From Bordetella genomosp. 1 (lineage in GTDB: Bacteria > Pseudomonadota > Gammaproteobacteria > Burkholderiales > Burkholderiaceae_B), in NCBI RefSeq assembly GCF_002261335.1, contig NZ_NEVL01000005.1, positions 244,035 through 308,034 on the forward strand: a DNA stretch of 64,000 nt, written 5' to 3'. Below the pieces are notes generated by a model, which saw only the letters and a program-made list of their open reading frames with translations, ran no database searches and was not told the DNA's origin. Each line of letters begins with the position of its first letter. Positions within the stretch are counted from its first letter, which is position 1. Position numbers and translations under genes: made by a program. This document shows positions 33,270 through 41,625 of this stretch, one piece after another.

Positions 33270-33659
33270 AGCCGCCTTGTCGTTGTGAAGCATCGAGGGG
33301 ATCGGGCCGGGCCCGACGCGGGGCGTCGCGGGTACGCGCCGGATGCCGGTTACGCCTGCCGGAAAGGATAATTCATGAATTTGTCAGGTTCATGGCCGAC
33401 AGCTTGCCACAACTGGCGCGCGGCGCCCACGCGGCATGCGGATCAAGCTGTAACCCCCCTGTCCCTCGCACCGGATCCGTGCATGACGACGCGCGCCCCG
33501 CCGCCGGCGCCGCCGTGCCGCCACGGCGGCGGACTGTGTGCAGCCCACGGCGGCTGCCGCACTGAACCGCCGCCCCGGAACCCGGTCAGAACTCCACACG
33601 CGACGCCGACCGCGGCGCCCGCCGCCGCGCCACGCGCGCCCACGCCCAAGGAGATCCGC
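33270..33659. other. 390-base gap with a hairpin, no gene seen
   Basis: Between the permease start and the small basic ORF there is only GC-rich sequence with a nine-base hairpin (GCCGCCGTG / CACGGCGGC, 33509-33530). It should hold the permease promoter on one strand and that of the small ORF on the other. An open frame from 33375 exists but has no coding character before 33660. Confidence 0.4.
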
Positions 33660-33851
33660 ATGTCCAGCCCGATCCGCAATCCGAAATCCGCATCCCGCCC
33701 CGCGCAGGCCACGTCTTCTGCGTCTGCGTCCGCGGCCGAGCGCACCGCGCCGCGGCCCGCCGGCGTCACGCATGCGCCCTACTATCCGCGCAAGCGCCGG
33801 CGCGCCATCGCGTCGGGCGACCTGAGCGCGATGGCGCATCTGCTGAGCTGA
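33660..33851 (+). CDS. Small basic hypothetical protein (63 residues)
   Basis: The reading frame MSSPIRNPKSASRPAQATSS continues to 33851 and is preceded by an excellent ribosome site (AAGGAGATCCGC then ATG). The N-terminal two thirds are Ser/Ala-rich and disordered; the C-terminus is a compact basic segment (YYPRKRRRAIASGDLSAMAH). I do not recognise a family. A strong bidirectional terminator follows 20 bases after the stop, which supports a real transcription unit. The function is unknown; the arginine-rich patch could bind RNA, DNA or a membrane surface. Confidence 0.55.
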   Translation: MSSPIRNPKSASRPAQATSSASASAAERTAPRPAGVTHAPYYPRKRRRAIASGDLSAMAHLLS

Positions 33852-33870
33852 CGGGCAGCACCGATCCCGA

Positions 33871-33904
33871 ATGCAAACGGGCGCCGCGAGGCGCCCGTTT
33901 GCAT
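33871..33904. terminator. Bidirectional terminator
   Basis: ATGCAAACGGGCGCC (33871-33885) pairs over 15 bases with 33890-33904 around a GCGA loop, between the convergent small ORF and sensor kinase genes; AAA/TTT lies inside the stem. Confidence 0.8.
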
Positions 33905-33943
33905 TGGGCGAGTGCCACGCACCGCCCTGCCCTGCCTGCGCGC

Positions 33944-35320
33944 TCAGTTCGTGCGCGCGAGCGTGAAGCCGAAGGTGTTCACGCCGTCGGGCCCGCTGTG
34001 CACGAACACCGTGCCGCCGTGCATCGACGCGATGGCGCGCACGATGGACAGGCCGAGCCCATGGTGCACGCCGCTGCGCGTGCGGGCCGCGTCGCCGCGA
34101 TAGAAGCGCTCGAACAGACGGGCCTGCTGCGCCGCCGGAATCGGCTCGCCGAGATTCGACACCGACACGCGCGCCATGCCGCCTTCGTCGTCGATGCGCA
34201 CCACCACCTCCGAACCCTCGCGGGCGTAGCGCGCCCCGTTCGACAGCAGGTTCGCGAGCGCGCGATGGAACAGGCGCCGGTCGGCATGGACCTGCGCATC
34301 GCCCTGCACCGCCACGCTGACGCCGCGTTGCGCGAAGGTGGCCTCCAGGTACTCGGCCGTCTTCTGCGCCTCGACGTGCAGGGAGAAGTCGCTCAGCTCG
34401 GCCGCGCGATTGCCGTTCTCGGCGCTCGACAGGAACAGCATGTCGTTGACGATGCTGCTCATGCGTTCGAGCTCCTCGAGGTTGGACTCCAGCAGGTCCT
34501 GCAGCTCCTCGACCCGGCGGGGATGCGCCAGCGACACCTGCGTCTGCCCGATCAGATTGGTGAGCGGCGTACGCAGTTCGTGCGCCACGTCGGCGTTGAA
34601 GCCCTCGAGCTGCAGCCAGGCCGATTCGCGCCGCGCCAGCGAGTTGTTGAACGACAGCGCCAGCTCGCGGATCTCGGGCGGCAGGTCTTCCACGTCGAGG
34701 CGCACGCGCGGCGCGTTGGGCGGCAGCGCGTTGGCCTCGCGGCTCAGGCGCCGCACCGGCAGCAGGCCGAGCTTGGCGATCCAGTAGCCCAGCAGGGCCA
34801 CCAGCAGGATGCCCAGGCCCGAGGCCACGCTCATCACGCGGGTGAAGCTTTCCTTGGCGTTCAGGTAGGAGGTGGCGTCGAGCGCCACCACGAAGTCGAC
34901 CTCGGGGCGTTCGCCCGACGCCGGCATGGTGCGCGCCAGCACGCACCAGATGCGCGCCGGCTCGCCATCCTTGACGAAGGTCACGTGGCCCGGCATCACC
35001 TGGCGGCCGTCCTTGGCCAACAGCGCGCGGCCGTAGGAGAAGCGCGGATCCTCCGATTGAATCCAGTAGCGCACGCGGCCGCCCTCGGGCGTCATGCCGT
35101 CGAGCTTGCGATGCACGATCTGCCAGTCTTCCTCGCTCTGGCGGCTCTCGATCATGGGATCGAGCAGCGAATGATGGAAGGCCAGCTCGCCCCGGATCTG
35201 CCCGCTCACCGAATCGGCCAGCACGCAATACAGGAAGAAGGCGACGCCGGAGAACACGACCGCGGCCGTGATGGCGAACATCACGGCCAGGCGCCAGGCG
35301 ATGGGAATGCGGCGCATCAT
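33944..35320 (-). CDS. Heavy-metal-type sensor histidine kinase (CusS/CopS-like)
   Basis: The 458-residue inner-membrane kinase has two membrane helices (about residues 10-32 and 165-185) bracketing a periplasmic sensor, then HAMP, a phosphoacceptor helix with AHELRTPLTNLIGQTQV (about 245), and an ATPase domain with NLLSNGARYA, FERFYRGD and HGLGLSIVRAIASMHGG. This fits the IrlS/CusS/CopS class that senses metal ions such as Cu or Ag in the periplasm. ATG at 35320 overlaps the response-regulator stop, so the pair is co-translated. No metal efflux genes lie nearby, so the signal is uncertain. Confidence 0.91.
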   Translation of the reverse strand: MMRRIPIAWRLAVMFAITAAVVFSGVAFFLYCVLADSVSGQIRGELAFHHSLLDPMIESRQSEEDWQIVHRKLDGMTPEGGRVRYWIQSEDPRFSYGRALLAKDGRQVMPGHVTFVKDGEPARIWCVLARTMPASGERPEVDFVVALDATSYLNAKESFTRVMSVASGLGILLVALLGYWIAKLGLLPVRRLSREANALPPNAPRVRLDVEDLPPEIRELALSFNNSLARRESAWLQLEGFNADVAHELRTPLTNLIGQTQVSLAHPRRVEELQDLLESNLEELERMSSIVNDMLFLSSAENGNRAAELSDFSLHVEAQKTAEYLEATFAQRGVSVAVQGDAQVHADRRLFHRALANLLSNGARYAREGSEVVVRIDDEGGMARVSVSNLGEPIPAAQQARLFERFYRGDAARTRSGVHHGLGLSIVRAIASMHGGTVFVHSGPDGVNTFGFTLARTN

Positions 35321-36018
35321 GCTGCGGTTTCGCTGCCGCCCGCGGCGCGGCGCGCCTCCAGCACGTAGCCCATGCCGCGCACGGTGTGCAGCAGCTTGTG
35401 CTCGTAGGGCGCGTCGACCTTGGCGCGCAGCCGCTTGACCGCGACCTCGACCACGTTCACGTCGCTGTCGAAATTCATGTCCCACACCTGTTCCGCGATC
35501 ATCAGCTTGGACAGCACCTCGCCCTGGTGCCGCGCCAGCAGCGAGAGCAGCGCGAATTCCTTGGCGGTGAGTTCGAGCCGGGCACCGGCGCGCGTGGCCT
35601 TGCGCGCCAGCAGGTCGATCACCAGGTCGTCGACCTGCAGCGTGGTGGCCTCCATGGCATCGTTGCGGCGGCGGGTCTGCGCCTGCAGGCGCGCCACCAG
35701 CTCGGTGAACGAGAAGGGCTTGGGCAGATAGTCGTCGGCGCCCTTGCGCAGGCCGGTGACGCGGTCATCGACCGCGCCGCGCGCCGACAGCATGATGACC
35801 GGCGTGGCCTTGGTGCGGCGCAGTTGTTCGAGCACCGCATAGCCGTCCATGCCGGGCAGCATCAGGTCGAGCACGATCGCGTCGTAGTCGAATTCGAGCG
35901 CCAGGTGCAGGCCGTCGGTGCCGGTGTTGGCGACGTCGACGGTGTAGCCCAGCTCGGTCAGGCCGCGAAGAATGTAGGAGGACGTTTTTTCTTCGTCCTC
36001 GATGACGAGTACGCGCAC
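35317..36018 (-). CDS. Heavy-metal-type response regulator (CusR/CopR/IrlR-like)
   Basis: The 233-residue OmpR/PhoB-type regulator has a receiver domain (about residues 1-120) with acidic pocket EDE, phospho-acceptor aspartate in IVLDLMLPG, and the conserved lysine in LPKPF. A winged-helix DNA-binding domain (about 130-225) contains VVEVAVKRLRAKVD and LHTVRGMGYVLE. It is co-translated with the adjacent kinase. The divergent region upstream carries two TGACA-N4-TGTCA-like sites, the form known for CusR boxes, so autoregulation is likely. Confidence 0.93.
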   Translation of the reverse strand: MRVLVIEDEEKTSSYILRGLTELGYTVDVANTGTDGLHLALEFDYDAIVLDLMLPGMDGYAVLEQLRRTKATPVIMLSARGAVDDRVTGLRKGADDYLPKPFSFTELVARLQAQTRRRNDAMEATTLQVDDLVIDLLARKATRAGARLELTAKEFALLSLLARHQGEVLSKLMIAEQVWDMNFDSDVNVVEVAVKRLRAKVDAPYEHKLLHTVRGMGYVLEARRAAGGSETAA

Positions 36019-36131
36019 GATGGATGTCTAGGCGGAACCAGGATTGACGCGCCCAGGCGGGCGCGCCGCTACGAAAGCAGGCGAGGGGCGCTCAATGTAT
36101 CGCCGCCCGCTTGTCCGGCGGCTGTCCGCTT

Positions 36132-36208
36132 GCTGACATTCGTGTCAGCCGGGCGGCCGCGCGGCGGTTTCATGACATTTGCGTCAGCCGGCTGACCGGA
36201 TGCCGTCA
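36132..36208. promoter_or_regulatory. CusR-like boxes in the divergent region
   Basis: A perfect palindrome GCTGACA-TTCG-TGTCAGC at 36132-36149 contains TGACA-N4-TGTCA. A second site, TGACA-TTTG-CGTCA, lies at 36173-36186, starting 39 bases later, and a wider TGAC-N8-GTCA at 36193-36208. The E. coli CusR box has a TGACAANNTTGTCA core. They probably bind the response regulator encoded at 35317-36018. The rest of the 338-base gap (36019-36356) shows nothing else. Confidence 0.6.
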
Positions 36209-36356
36209 GGGATACGTCACCGGCCTGACAGCGCCTGCCCCCTACAGTGAGCCGACACACGCGCCCTGCCTCTGCCGTCGTCTGCAACGGCGCCGCGTGA
36301 CCACCGCGGCCGCGTTGCGGGCCGTGCCGCAGCGACAACCCGAACATTGTAGAGCA

Positions 36357-37343
36357 ATGGCCCACACCGACTCCGCCTTCAACCTGAACGACATCGCCAT
36401 CTTCGTCGAGGTCGCCAAACGGCTCAACATCTCCCGCACCGCCGAGCTCATCGGCGTACCCGCCACCACCGTATCGCGCCGGCTGCGCGTGCTGGAATCG
36501 CGGCTGGGCGTGGAGCTGCTGTCGCGCAATACCCGCAGCATCGCCCTCACCGAGGCCGGCAAGCTCTATTACGACCGCTGCCGCATGCTGGTCGAGCAGG
36601 CCATCGATGCGCAGGACGTGCTGCTCGACGAGGGCATCCGCCCGCGCGGCACGCTCAAGGTGATGCTGCCCGATCCGCTCGACGGCATCGGCTTCGTCGC
36701 CATGGCCAGCGCATTCGCGCGCTCGTGGCCGGAGCTGCGGCTGCGCTGCGACTACGCGCACGACCGCGGCTGGGAAGGCGCGCGCGAATTCGACGTGGCG
36801 CTGCGCTGGGGCACCCAGGCCGACTCCGACCTGATCGCGCGCCGCATCGGCTTCTTCCCGTTCCGCCTCTACGCATCGCCCGCCTATCTGTCGCAACACG
36901 GCCGGCCCGCCCGTCCCGAAGAACTGGAAACGCACCAGTGCCTGATCGCCACCCAGTGCAGAGAGCTTGCCGCATGGGTGCTGGAGCGCGACGGCCGCCG
37001 CATGACGCTCGACCCGCAGGGCCGCCTGCATGCGCACGATCTCGAGATGACGCGCCGCTTCGCGGCCGCGGGCATGGGCATCGCGGCGCTGCCGGCCGAC
37101 GACCCGCGCAACGACGCGCTCGTGCCGGTGCTCGACGATTGGACGCTGGCGCCGATCGCGCTCTATGCCATGTTCGGCAGCCGCACGCCGCCGGCGCGTG
37201 CACGCGCTTTCGTCGATGCCTTGATCGCGCACACGCGCAACGACGTCGCACCCGCCTTGCCGCGCCTTGCTGACACGAATGTCGGAATGCCGTCACGGGC
37301 CGGACAGCAGCGCGAGTCCAGAATGCAGGCATGGACGGCTTGA
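36357..37343 (+). CDS. LysR family transcriptional regulator
   Basis: The 328-residue regulator has a LysR winged helix-turn-helix (about residues 8-66; VAKRLNISRTAELIGVPATTVSRRLRVLE) and an effector domain of the CrgA/DmlR type (about 95-300). The start at ATG 36357 gives a normal short N-terminus. The C-terminal ~25 residues (ADTNVGMPSRAGQQRESRMQ) look like an extension past the usual domain end, and the DNA encoding them contains a third CusR-like box. It is divergent from the two-component system and may belong to the same regulatory unit. Confidence 0.88.
   Translation: MAHTDSAFNLNDIAIFVEVAKRLNISRTAELIGVPATTVSRRLRVLESRLGVELLSRNTRSIALTEAGKLYYDRCRMLVEQAIDAQDVLLDEGIRPRGTLKVMLPDPLDGIGFVAMASAFARSWPELRLRCDYAHDRGWEGAREFDVALRWGTQADSDLIARRIGFFPFRLYASPAYLSQHGRPARPEELETHQCLIATQCRELAAWVLERDGRRMTLDPQGRLHAHDLEMTRRFAAAGMGIAALPADDPRNDALVPVLDDWTLAPIALYAMFGSRTPPARARAFVDALIAHTRNDVAPALPRLADTNVGMPSRAGQQRESRMQAWTA
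37271..37284. promoter_or_regulatory. CusR-like box upstream of the DUF4148 gene
   Basis: TGACA-CGAA-TGTCG has the same geometry as the box at 36134-36147, of which 15 bases recur here in inverted orientation. It lies inside the 3' end of the LysR gene, 114 bases before the DUF4148 start. Confidence 0.5.
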
Positions 37344-37397
37344 GTGTGTGTCCGCACCTCACCGGCCCTGTCTCAAACCGACTCCGAGGAGGTTCAC

Positions 37398-37724
37398 ATG
37401 AAAGCCCTTTCGATCCAACGCATTACCGCCGCCGTGCTGCTGAGCAGCGCATTCGCCATCGTTGCGCACGCACAGAACAGCCCTGCCGCGCCCCAGGCCG
37501 CGCAGGCGCAGGCCTATGGGAGCAACGCCAAGAAGGCGATCACGCGCGCCGAGGTGGAGCGCGACCTGCAGGCCTGGAAGGCATCGGGCCTGGGCCAGGA
37601 ATGGAACGGCGAAGACACGCCCGAGATGGACAGCCCGGCCTACGAGGCGATGTATGAACACTACCTGCAACTGACCGGCCGCAACGCCGTCGCCCAACCG
37701 GGCGCCGGCGTGCCACGCAGCTGA
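37398..37724 (+). CDS. DUF4148 family small secreted protein
   Basis: The 108-residue protein has a Sec signal peptide (MKALSIQRITAAVLLSSAFAIVAHAQ). The mature segment contains KKAITRAEVERDLQAWKASGL, the hallmark of DUF4148, a small periplasmic family common in Burkholderiales. The function is unknown. AGGAGG seven bases before ATG 37398 is a near-perfect ribosome site, implying strong translation. A CusR-like box lies upstream and an exceptionally strong terminator downstream, so it is a single-gene unit possibly controlled by the neighbouring two-component system. Confidence 0.82.
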   Translation: MKALSIQRITAAVLLSSAFAIVAHAQNSPAAPQAAQAQAYGSNAKKAITRAEVERDLQAWKASGLGQEWNGEDTPEMDSPAYEAMYEHYLQLTGRNAVAQPGAGVPRS

Positions 37725-37786
37725 CACACGGCGCGCGTATAACGTCTGTGTTCCCAATGCGGCCGCGCAAGCGCGCCGTAGCCTGC

Positions 37787-37823
37787 GGCCTCGCGACCCT
37801 CCTGTCGCGAGGCCTTTTTTTTT
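37787..37823 (+). terminator. Strong intrinsic terminator after the DUF4148 gene
   Basis: GGCCTCGCGAC pairs with GTCGCGAGGCC around CCTCCT and is followed by nine T residues (37815-37823). Confidence 0.93.
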
Positions 37824-38008
37824 GATGCGCGCGCAACCATCGCGCTCGGCGCGCGCCATTGATGACGATCTCTCGGCACGAATGCCTCTTCATCGCATGC
37901 CGCCGATTCCGGATACTGCGGCCATGCCTCGCGCCACGCGGCGCGGGGCATCGCAACGCAATCGGCGGACCGCGCCATCGTGGCGCGATCCCTAACGGAG
38001 AAGCATCA

Positions 38009-39154
38009 ATGAAGAAGCATCTTTGCGGCGCCATGCTCGGCGCCGCGGCCCTCTCTGCCGCCGCGCCATCGCAGGCGCAGAGCACGAGTTCAGTCACGCT
38101 GTACGGCATCGTGGACGTGGGCGTGGGCTACGAGCGCGTCGACGGTCCCAACGGCTTCTCGCGCAGCAGCACCGGCATGGTCGACGGCGTCAACAGCGGC
38201 AGCCGCTTCGGCGTGCGCGGCGTGGAAGACCTGGGCGACGGCACGCGCGCGATCTTCACGCTGGAGGCGGGCTTCAATGCCAGCAACGGCGAGTCGGGCC
38301 AGGGCGGGCGCCTGTTCGGGCGCCGCGCCACCGTGGGCCTGCAGAACGACGGCTGGGGCACGCTCGAAGTGGGCCGCCAGACCAACCTCGCCTCCACCTG
38401 GATCGGCGATTCGGTCAGCCCCTTCGGCACCTCGTGGCGCACCGCCAATATCGGCACCACCTTCAGCGCGGCCAACACCATGCGGCTGGACAACCTGGTG
38501 CTGTATCAATCGCCCACGTATGGCGGCTTCCAGTTCGGCCTGGGCTACTCGTTCAACGCCGACGACACGCGCACCGCCAACAACGGCCAGCAGACCGGCT
38601 TCGGCACCGGCGACAACAACCGGCTGCTCACCACCGCGCTGCGCTACAGCAGCGGCCCGCTCTACCTGGCCGCCGCCTATGACCGCTTCAACCCGACCAA
38701 CGATGCGGTGGGCGGCAAGTCGGATGCGCGCATCCAGTCGCTGATCCTGGGCGGCACCTATGACTTCGAGGTGGCGAAGCTTGCGCTGGCCTGGGGCCAG
38801 ACGCGCGACGGCTGGTTCATCGGCCAGACCATGGGGACCTCGCCCGACGACGGCGGCTTCACCGACCTCGGCACTTTCTCGCTGGCCGATGGCTTCAAGG
38901 TGAACTCGACGCTGCTGGGCGTGACCGTGCCGTTCGGCCAGACCTCGCTGCTCGCGTCCTGGCAGCGCGCCGATCCCAACAACGACAGCCTCACCGGCGA
39001 CGATGCGACGATGAACGTCTACAGCATCGGCGTCATGCACAACCTGTCGCAGCGCACCAACCTCTACGCCTACACCTCGTACGGCGACAACTACGCGTTC
39101 AACCGCGACGCCAGCAACCGCACCGTGGTCGCCGGCATCCGCCACCGGTTCTGA
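38009..39154 (+). CDS. Gram-negative (betaproteobacterial) general porin
   Basis: The 381-residue outer-membrane protein has a signal peptide ending APSQAQS and begins its mature part SSVTLYGIVDVGVGY, the signature of betaproteobacterial trimeric porins (OmpC/OmpP-like). It contains SRFGVRGVEDLGDGTRAIF and FGRRATVGLQNDGWGTLEVG, which form strands leading to constriction loop 3, and ends in the barrel sequence VVAGIRHRF with the terminal Phe needed for assembly. It should form 16-stranded channels for small hydrophilic solutes. ATG 38009 has GGAG upstream. Confidence 0.94.
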   Translation: MKKHLCGAMLGAAALSAAAPSQAQSTSSVTLYGIVDVGVGYERVDGPNGFSRSSTGMVDGVNSGSRFGVRGVEDLGDGTRAIFTLEAGFNASNGESGQGGRLFGRRATVGLQNDGWGTLEVGRQTNLASTWIGDSVSPFGTSWRTANIGTTFSAANTMRLDNLVLYQSPTYGGFQFGLGYSFNADDTRTANNGQQTGFGTGDNNRLLTTALRYSSGPLYLAAAYDRFNPTNDAVGGKSDARIQSLILGGTYDFEVAKLALAWGQTRDGWFIGQTMGTSPDDGGFTDLGTFSLADGFKVNSTLLGVTVPFGQTSLLASWQRADPNNDSLTGDDATMNVYSIGVMHNLSQRTNLYAYTSYGDNYAFNRDASNRTVVAGIRHRF

Positions 39155-39262
39155 GCGTGCGCCGCGCCGTGCCGGGCCGTGATTGCCGCGATGCACCGCT
39201 TCAGCGGGAATGACACCTGACGCCGCGAAGGGCAGCGCGGCAGGCGCCACGCCGGAAGGGTC

Positions 39263-39285
39263 GGGCCGCCCCCTCGGGGCGGCCC
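39263..39285. terminator. Hairpin between porin and hydroxy-acid dehydrogenase genes
   Basis: GGGCCGCCCC pairs with GGGGCGGCCC across a CTC loop between convergent genes; no T-run, so a weak or bidirectional terminator. Confidence 0.5.
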
Positions 39286-39300
39286 GCTCGCATGCCGGGC

Positions 39301-40467
39301 TCAGGCCGGCGCGAGCGGCGCCAGCACCTCGGGCGTGAGCTGCGCCAGCGAGGTCACGCCGAGCAGGGCGAGATCGCGGCTCACCTCGTCGGTGATCAGG
39401 CGCAGCGCATGCGCCACGCCGGCCTCGCCGGCCACCGCGCCGGCATAGTTGATCGGCCGGCCGACGAACACCGCGCGCGCGCCCAGCGCGAGCGCCTTGA
39501 GCACGTCGGTGCCGCGCCGGATGCCGCTGTCGAGCATCACGTCGATGTCGTGGCCCACCGCCTCGGCGATCGCGGGCAGCGCATCGAGCGGCGGCAGCGC
39601 GCCGTCGAGCTGGCGCCCGCCGTGATTGGACACGATGATGCCGTCGATGCCGGCGGCGCGGGCGCGCAGCGCGTCCTCGACGTGCAGGATGCCCTTGATG
39701 ACCATCGGCCCGCGCCAACGGCGCCGGATCTCGGCCACGTGGCTCCAGTTCAAATGGCCCCGGTCGGAGAAATCGCGCAACACGTTGCGCGACATCACCG
39801 GCGCGCCGCGCGTGGCGTAGTTGTTCTCGAAGTGCGGCATGCCGTGGCGCGCCAGCGTGCGCAGGAAGGTGCCGAACAGCCAGGCGGGATGGCTCACGCC
39901 CTGCCAGCCCAGCCGCAGGCTGGGTCGCAGCGGCGTGGAGAAACCGGCACGCACGTTGTTCTCGCGGTTGGCCGCCACCGGCGTGTCCACCGTGAGCACC
40001 AGGGTCTGCACGCCGGCCGCCTCGACCCGGTCGATCAGCGCGGTGATCTTCGCGGGATCGCCCGGCAGATAGGCCTGGAACCAGGTCTGGGGCGCGGCCG
40101 CCATCACCTCCTCGAGCCGGATCACCGACGAGCCGCTCATGATGCAGGGCAGCCGCGCCTGCGCCGCCGCACGCGCCTGGACGACGTCGCCGCGATAGGC
40201 CGTCATGGCCGACAGGCCCATCGGCGCGATGCCGACCGGCGCCGCGTAGTCCTGGCCGAGCAGCCGCACGCGGGTGTCGCGTTGCGACACGTCGACCAGC
40301 ACGCGCGGCCGGAAGCCCCAGCGCGCATAGGCCGCGCGGTTGGCCCGCGCCGACACGCCCTCCTCGACCGCGCCGGACACGTAGGCGTAGAGCGGACCGG
40401 GCAGTTTGCGGCGCGCGTGGATCTCGAAATCGTCGAGGCTGAGAATGCGGCTCAGCAGGCGTGACAT
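39301..40467 (-). CDS. FMN-dependent alpha-hydroxy-acid dehydrogenase/oxidase
   Basis: The 388-residue TIM-barrel flavoenzyme oxidises L-2-hydroxy acids to 2-oxo acids. Family landmarks are present: YVSGAVEEG, APMGLSAM, TWFQAYL, LTVDTPVAANREN, the lysine of VIKGIL, the catalytic histidine in SNHGGRQLDG, and LDSGIRRGTDVLKALALGARAVFVGRP for phosphate binding. The substrate (lactate, mandelate, glycolate or a larger acid) cannot be decided. It is divergent from a LysR regulator whose operator-like inverted repeat lies between them, and the plus-strand genes beyond encode further hydroxy/oxo-acid enzymes. Confidence 0.92.
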   Translation of the reverse strand: MSRLLSRILSLDDFEIHARRKLPGPLYAYVSGAVEEGVSARANRAAYARWGFRPRVLVDVSQRDTRVRLLGQDYAAPVGIAPMGLSAMTAYRGDVVQARAAAQARLPCIMSGSSVIRLEEVMAAAPQTWFQAYLPGDPAKITALIDRVEAAGVQTLVLTVDTPVAANRENNVRAGFSTPLRPSLRLGWQGVSHPAWLFGTFLRTLARHGMPHFENNYATRGAPVMSRNVLRDFSDRGHLNWSHVAEIRRRWRGPMVIKGILHVEDALRARAAGIDGIIVSNHGGRQLDGALPPLDALPAIAEAVGHDIDVMLDSGIRRGTDVLKALALGARAVFVGRPINYAGAVAGEAGVAHALRLITDEVSRDLALLGVTSLAQLTPEVLAPLAPA

Positions 40468-40550
40468 GGGGGCAGGTCTCCTCGTGGCGGTGGCGGCCCG
40501 TCCTGCGGGCCGTCTCGGCGCCGACTATAGTCGCCGCGTTCAGATCGGAT

Positions 40551-40584
40551 AAAGCGAATTTATTGCTATATTTTTATTCGCTTT
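40551..40584. promoter_or_regulatory. Inverted-repeat operator for the LysR regulator
   Basis: AAAGCGAAT (40551-40559) and ATTCGCTTT (40576-40584) are a perfect nine-base inverted repeat with a 16-base AT-rich spacer, between the divergent dehydrogenase and LysR genes. Confidence 0.65.
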
Positions 40585-40604
40585 TTCGAATCCTTGGGCG
40601 CGCC

Positions 40605-41504
40605 ATGACTCTGAAGCAACTCGAAGCGTTCTACTGGGCCGCCACCTGCCGCAACTTCGCGGTCGCGGCCAACCGGCTCAGCATTTCGGTGTCGTCGCTG
40701 TCCAAGCGCATCGGCGAACTGGAGGCCTCGCTCGGGGCCGCGCTGTTCAACCGCAGCGCGCGCAGCGCCAGCCTCACGCCGCTGGGCGAGCATCTGCTGC
40801 CGCACGCGCGCGAGCTGCTGCGCGGCGCCGATCAATTCCTGCAGCAGGCCGGCACGCAGCTCAGCTACGCCGGGCGCTGCCGCTTCGGCGTGGGCGAGCT
40901 CACCTCGCTGACGTGGATGCCGCGCCTGATCGAGGCGATCCAGCAGGCGCATCCCAATCTCCTGGTCGAACCCTTTGCCGGCGTGGGCCAGCTGGTCGAG
41001 GACGGGCTGGAGAACGGCGAGCTGGACTTCGCCATCATCGCCGGCCCCTCCTCGCGGCCGGCCGTGGCCTCGAGCCGCATCGGCCAGGCCGAGTTCGGCT
41101 GGGTCGCCGCGCCGCGCGCGCTCGGCCGGCGCCAGCGCGTGCGGCCCGCGCAGCTGGCCGACATGACGCTGGTGACGCTGCCGCAGAACTCCGGCGTGAT
41201 CCGCATCCTCGATGACTGGCTGGCCGCGCACCACGTGGCGCCGGGCCGTGCGATGAACTGCAACAGCTGGGGCGCGGTGGCCGGCATGATCCGCCAGGGG
41301 CTGGGCGTGGGCTTCCTGCCGACGGCCTGGGCCGAGGTGCTGTGCCGGCGCGGCGACCTGGTCATGCTGGCCGACTTCCCGCCGCTCAATCCGCTGCAAT
41401 ACACCTTCCAGCGGCGCCGCGACGACACCCGGCCGATGCTCGACGACATGCGCAAGCTGGCCGCGAAGCTGATCGATTTCCACGCGCCGAGCTGCCTGGT
41501 GTGA
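40605..41504 (+). CDS. LysR family transcriptional regulator
   Basis: The 299-residue regulator has a LysR helix-turn-helix (about residues 1-60; AVAANRLSISVSSLSKRIGELE) and an effector domain with GVGELTSLTWMPRLI and GAVAGMIRQGLGVGFLP. It is divergent from the alpha-hydroxy-acid dehydrogenase and 121 bases upstream of the RraA/dehydrogenase/Bug operon. The AAAGCGA operator motif lies on both sides of the gene, so it probably controls both units. Confidence 0.9.
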   Translation: MTLKQLEAFYWAATCRNFAVAANRLSISVSSLSKRIGELEASLGAALFNRSARSASLTPLGEHLLPHARELLRGADQFLQQAGTQLSYAGRCRFGVGELTSLTWMPRLIEAIQQAHPNLLVEPFAGVGQLVEDGLENGELDFAIIAGPSSRPAVASSRIGQAEFGWVAAPRALGRRQRVRPAQLADMTLVTLPQNSGVIRILDDWLAAHHVAPGRAMNCNSWGAVAGMIRQGLGVGFLPTAWAEVLCRRGDLVMLADFPPLNPLQYTFQRRRDDTRPMLDDMRKLAAKLIDFHAPSCLV

Positions 41505-41552
41505 GGCCGGCAGGCGCCGCCGACGCTTTCCAAAAAGCAAAGCATCGGCGGG

Positions 41553-41571
41553 AAAATTTATCGCTTTATTT
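41553..41571. promoter_or_regulatory. Operator-like motif upstream of the RraA-type operon
   Basis: AAAATTTATCGCTTTATTT carries, on the minus strand, ATAAAGCGATAAA, matching the half-site (ATAAAGCGAAT) found before the LysR gene. It lies about 55 bases upstream of ATG 41626. Confidence 0.5.
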
Positions 41572-41625
41572 CCGACTCGGCGTTTCGTACAGTGGGCTCA
41601 TAACAGCCATCGGAGACAACGCAAC

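Noticed and set aside
33375..33660. N-terminal extension of the small basic protein from an ATG at 33375
   Set aside because: The extension is proline/cysteine-rich with no coding character, whereas the ATG at 33660 has a near-perfect ribosome site.
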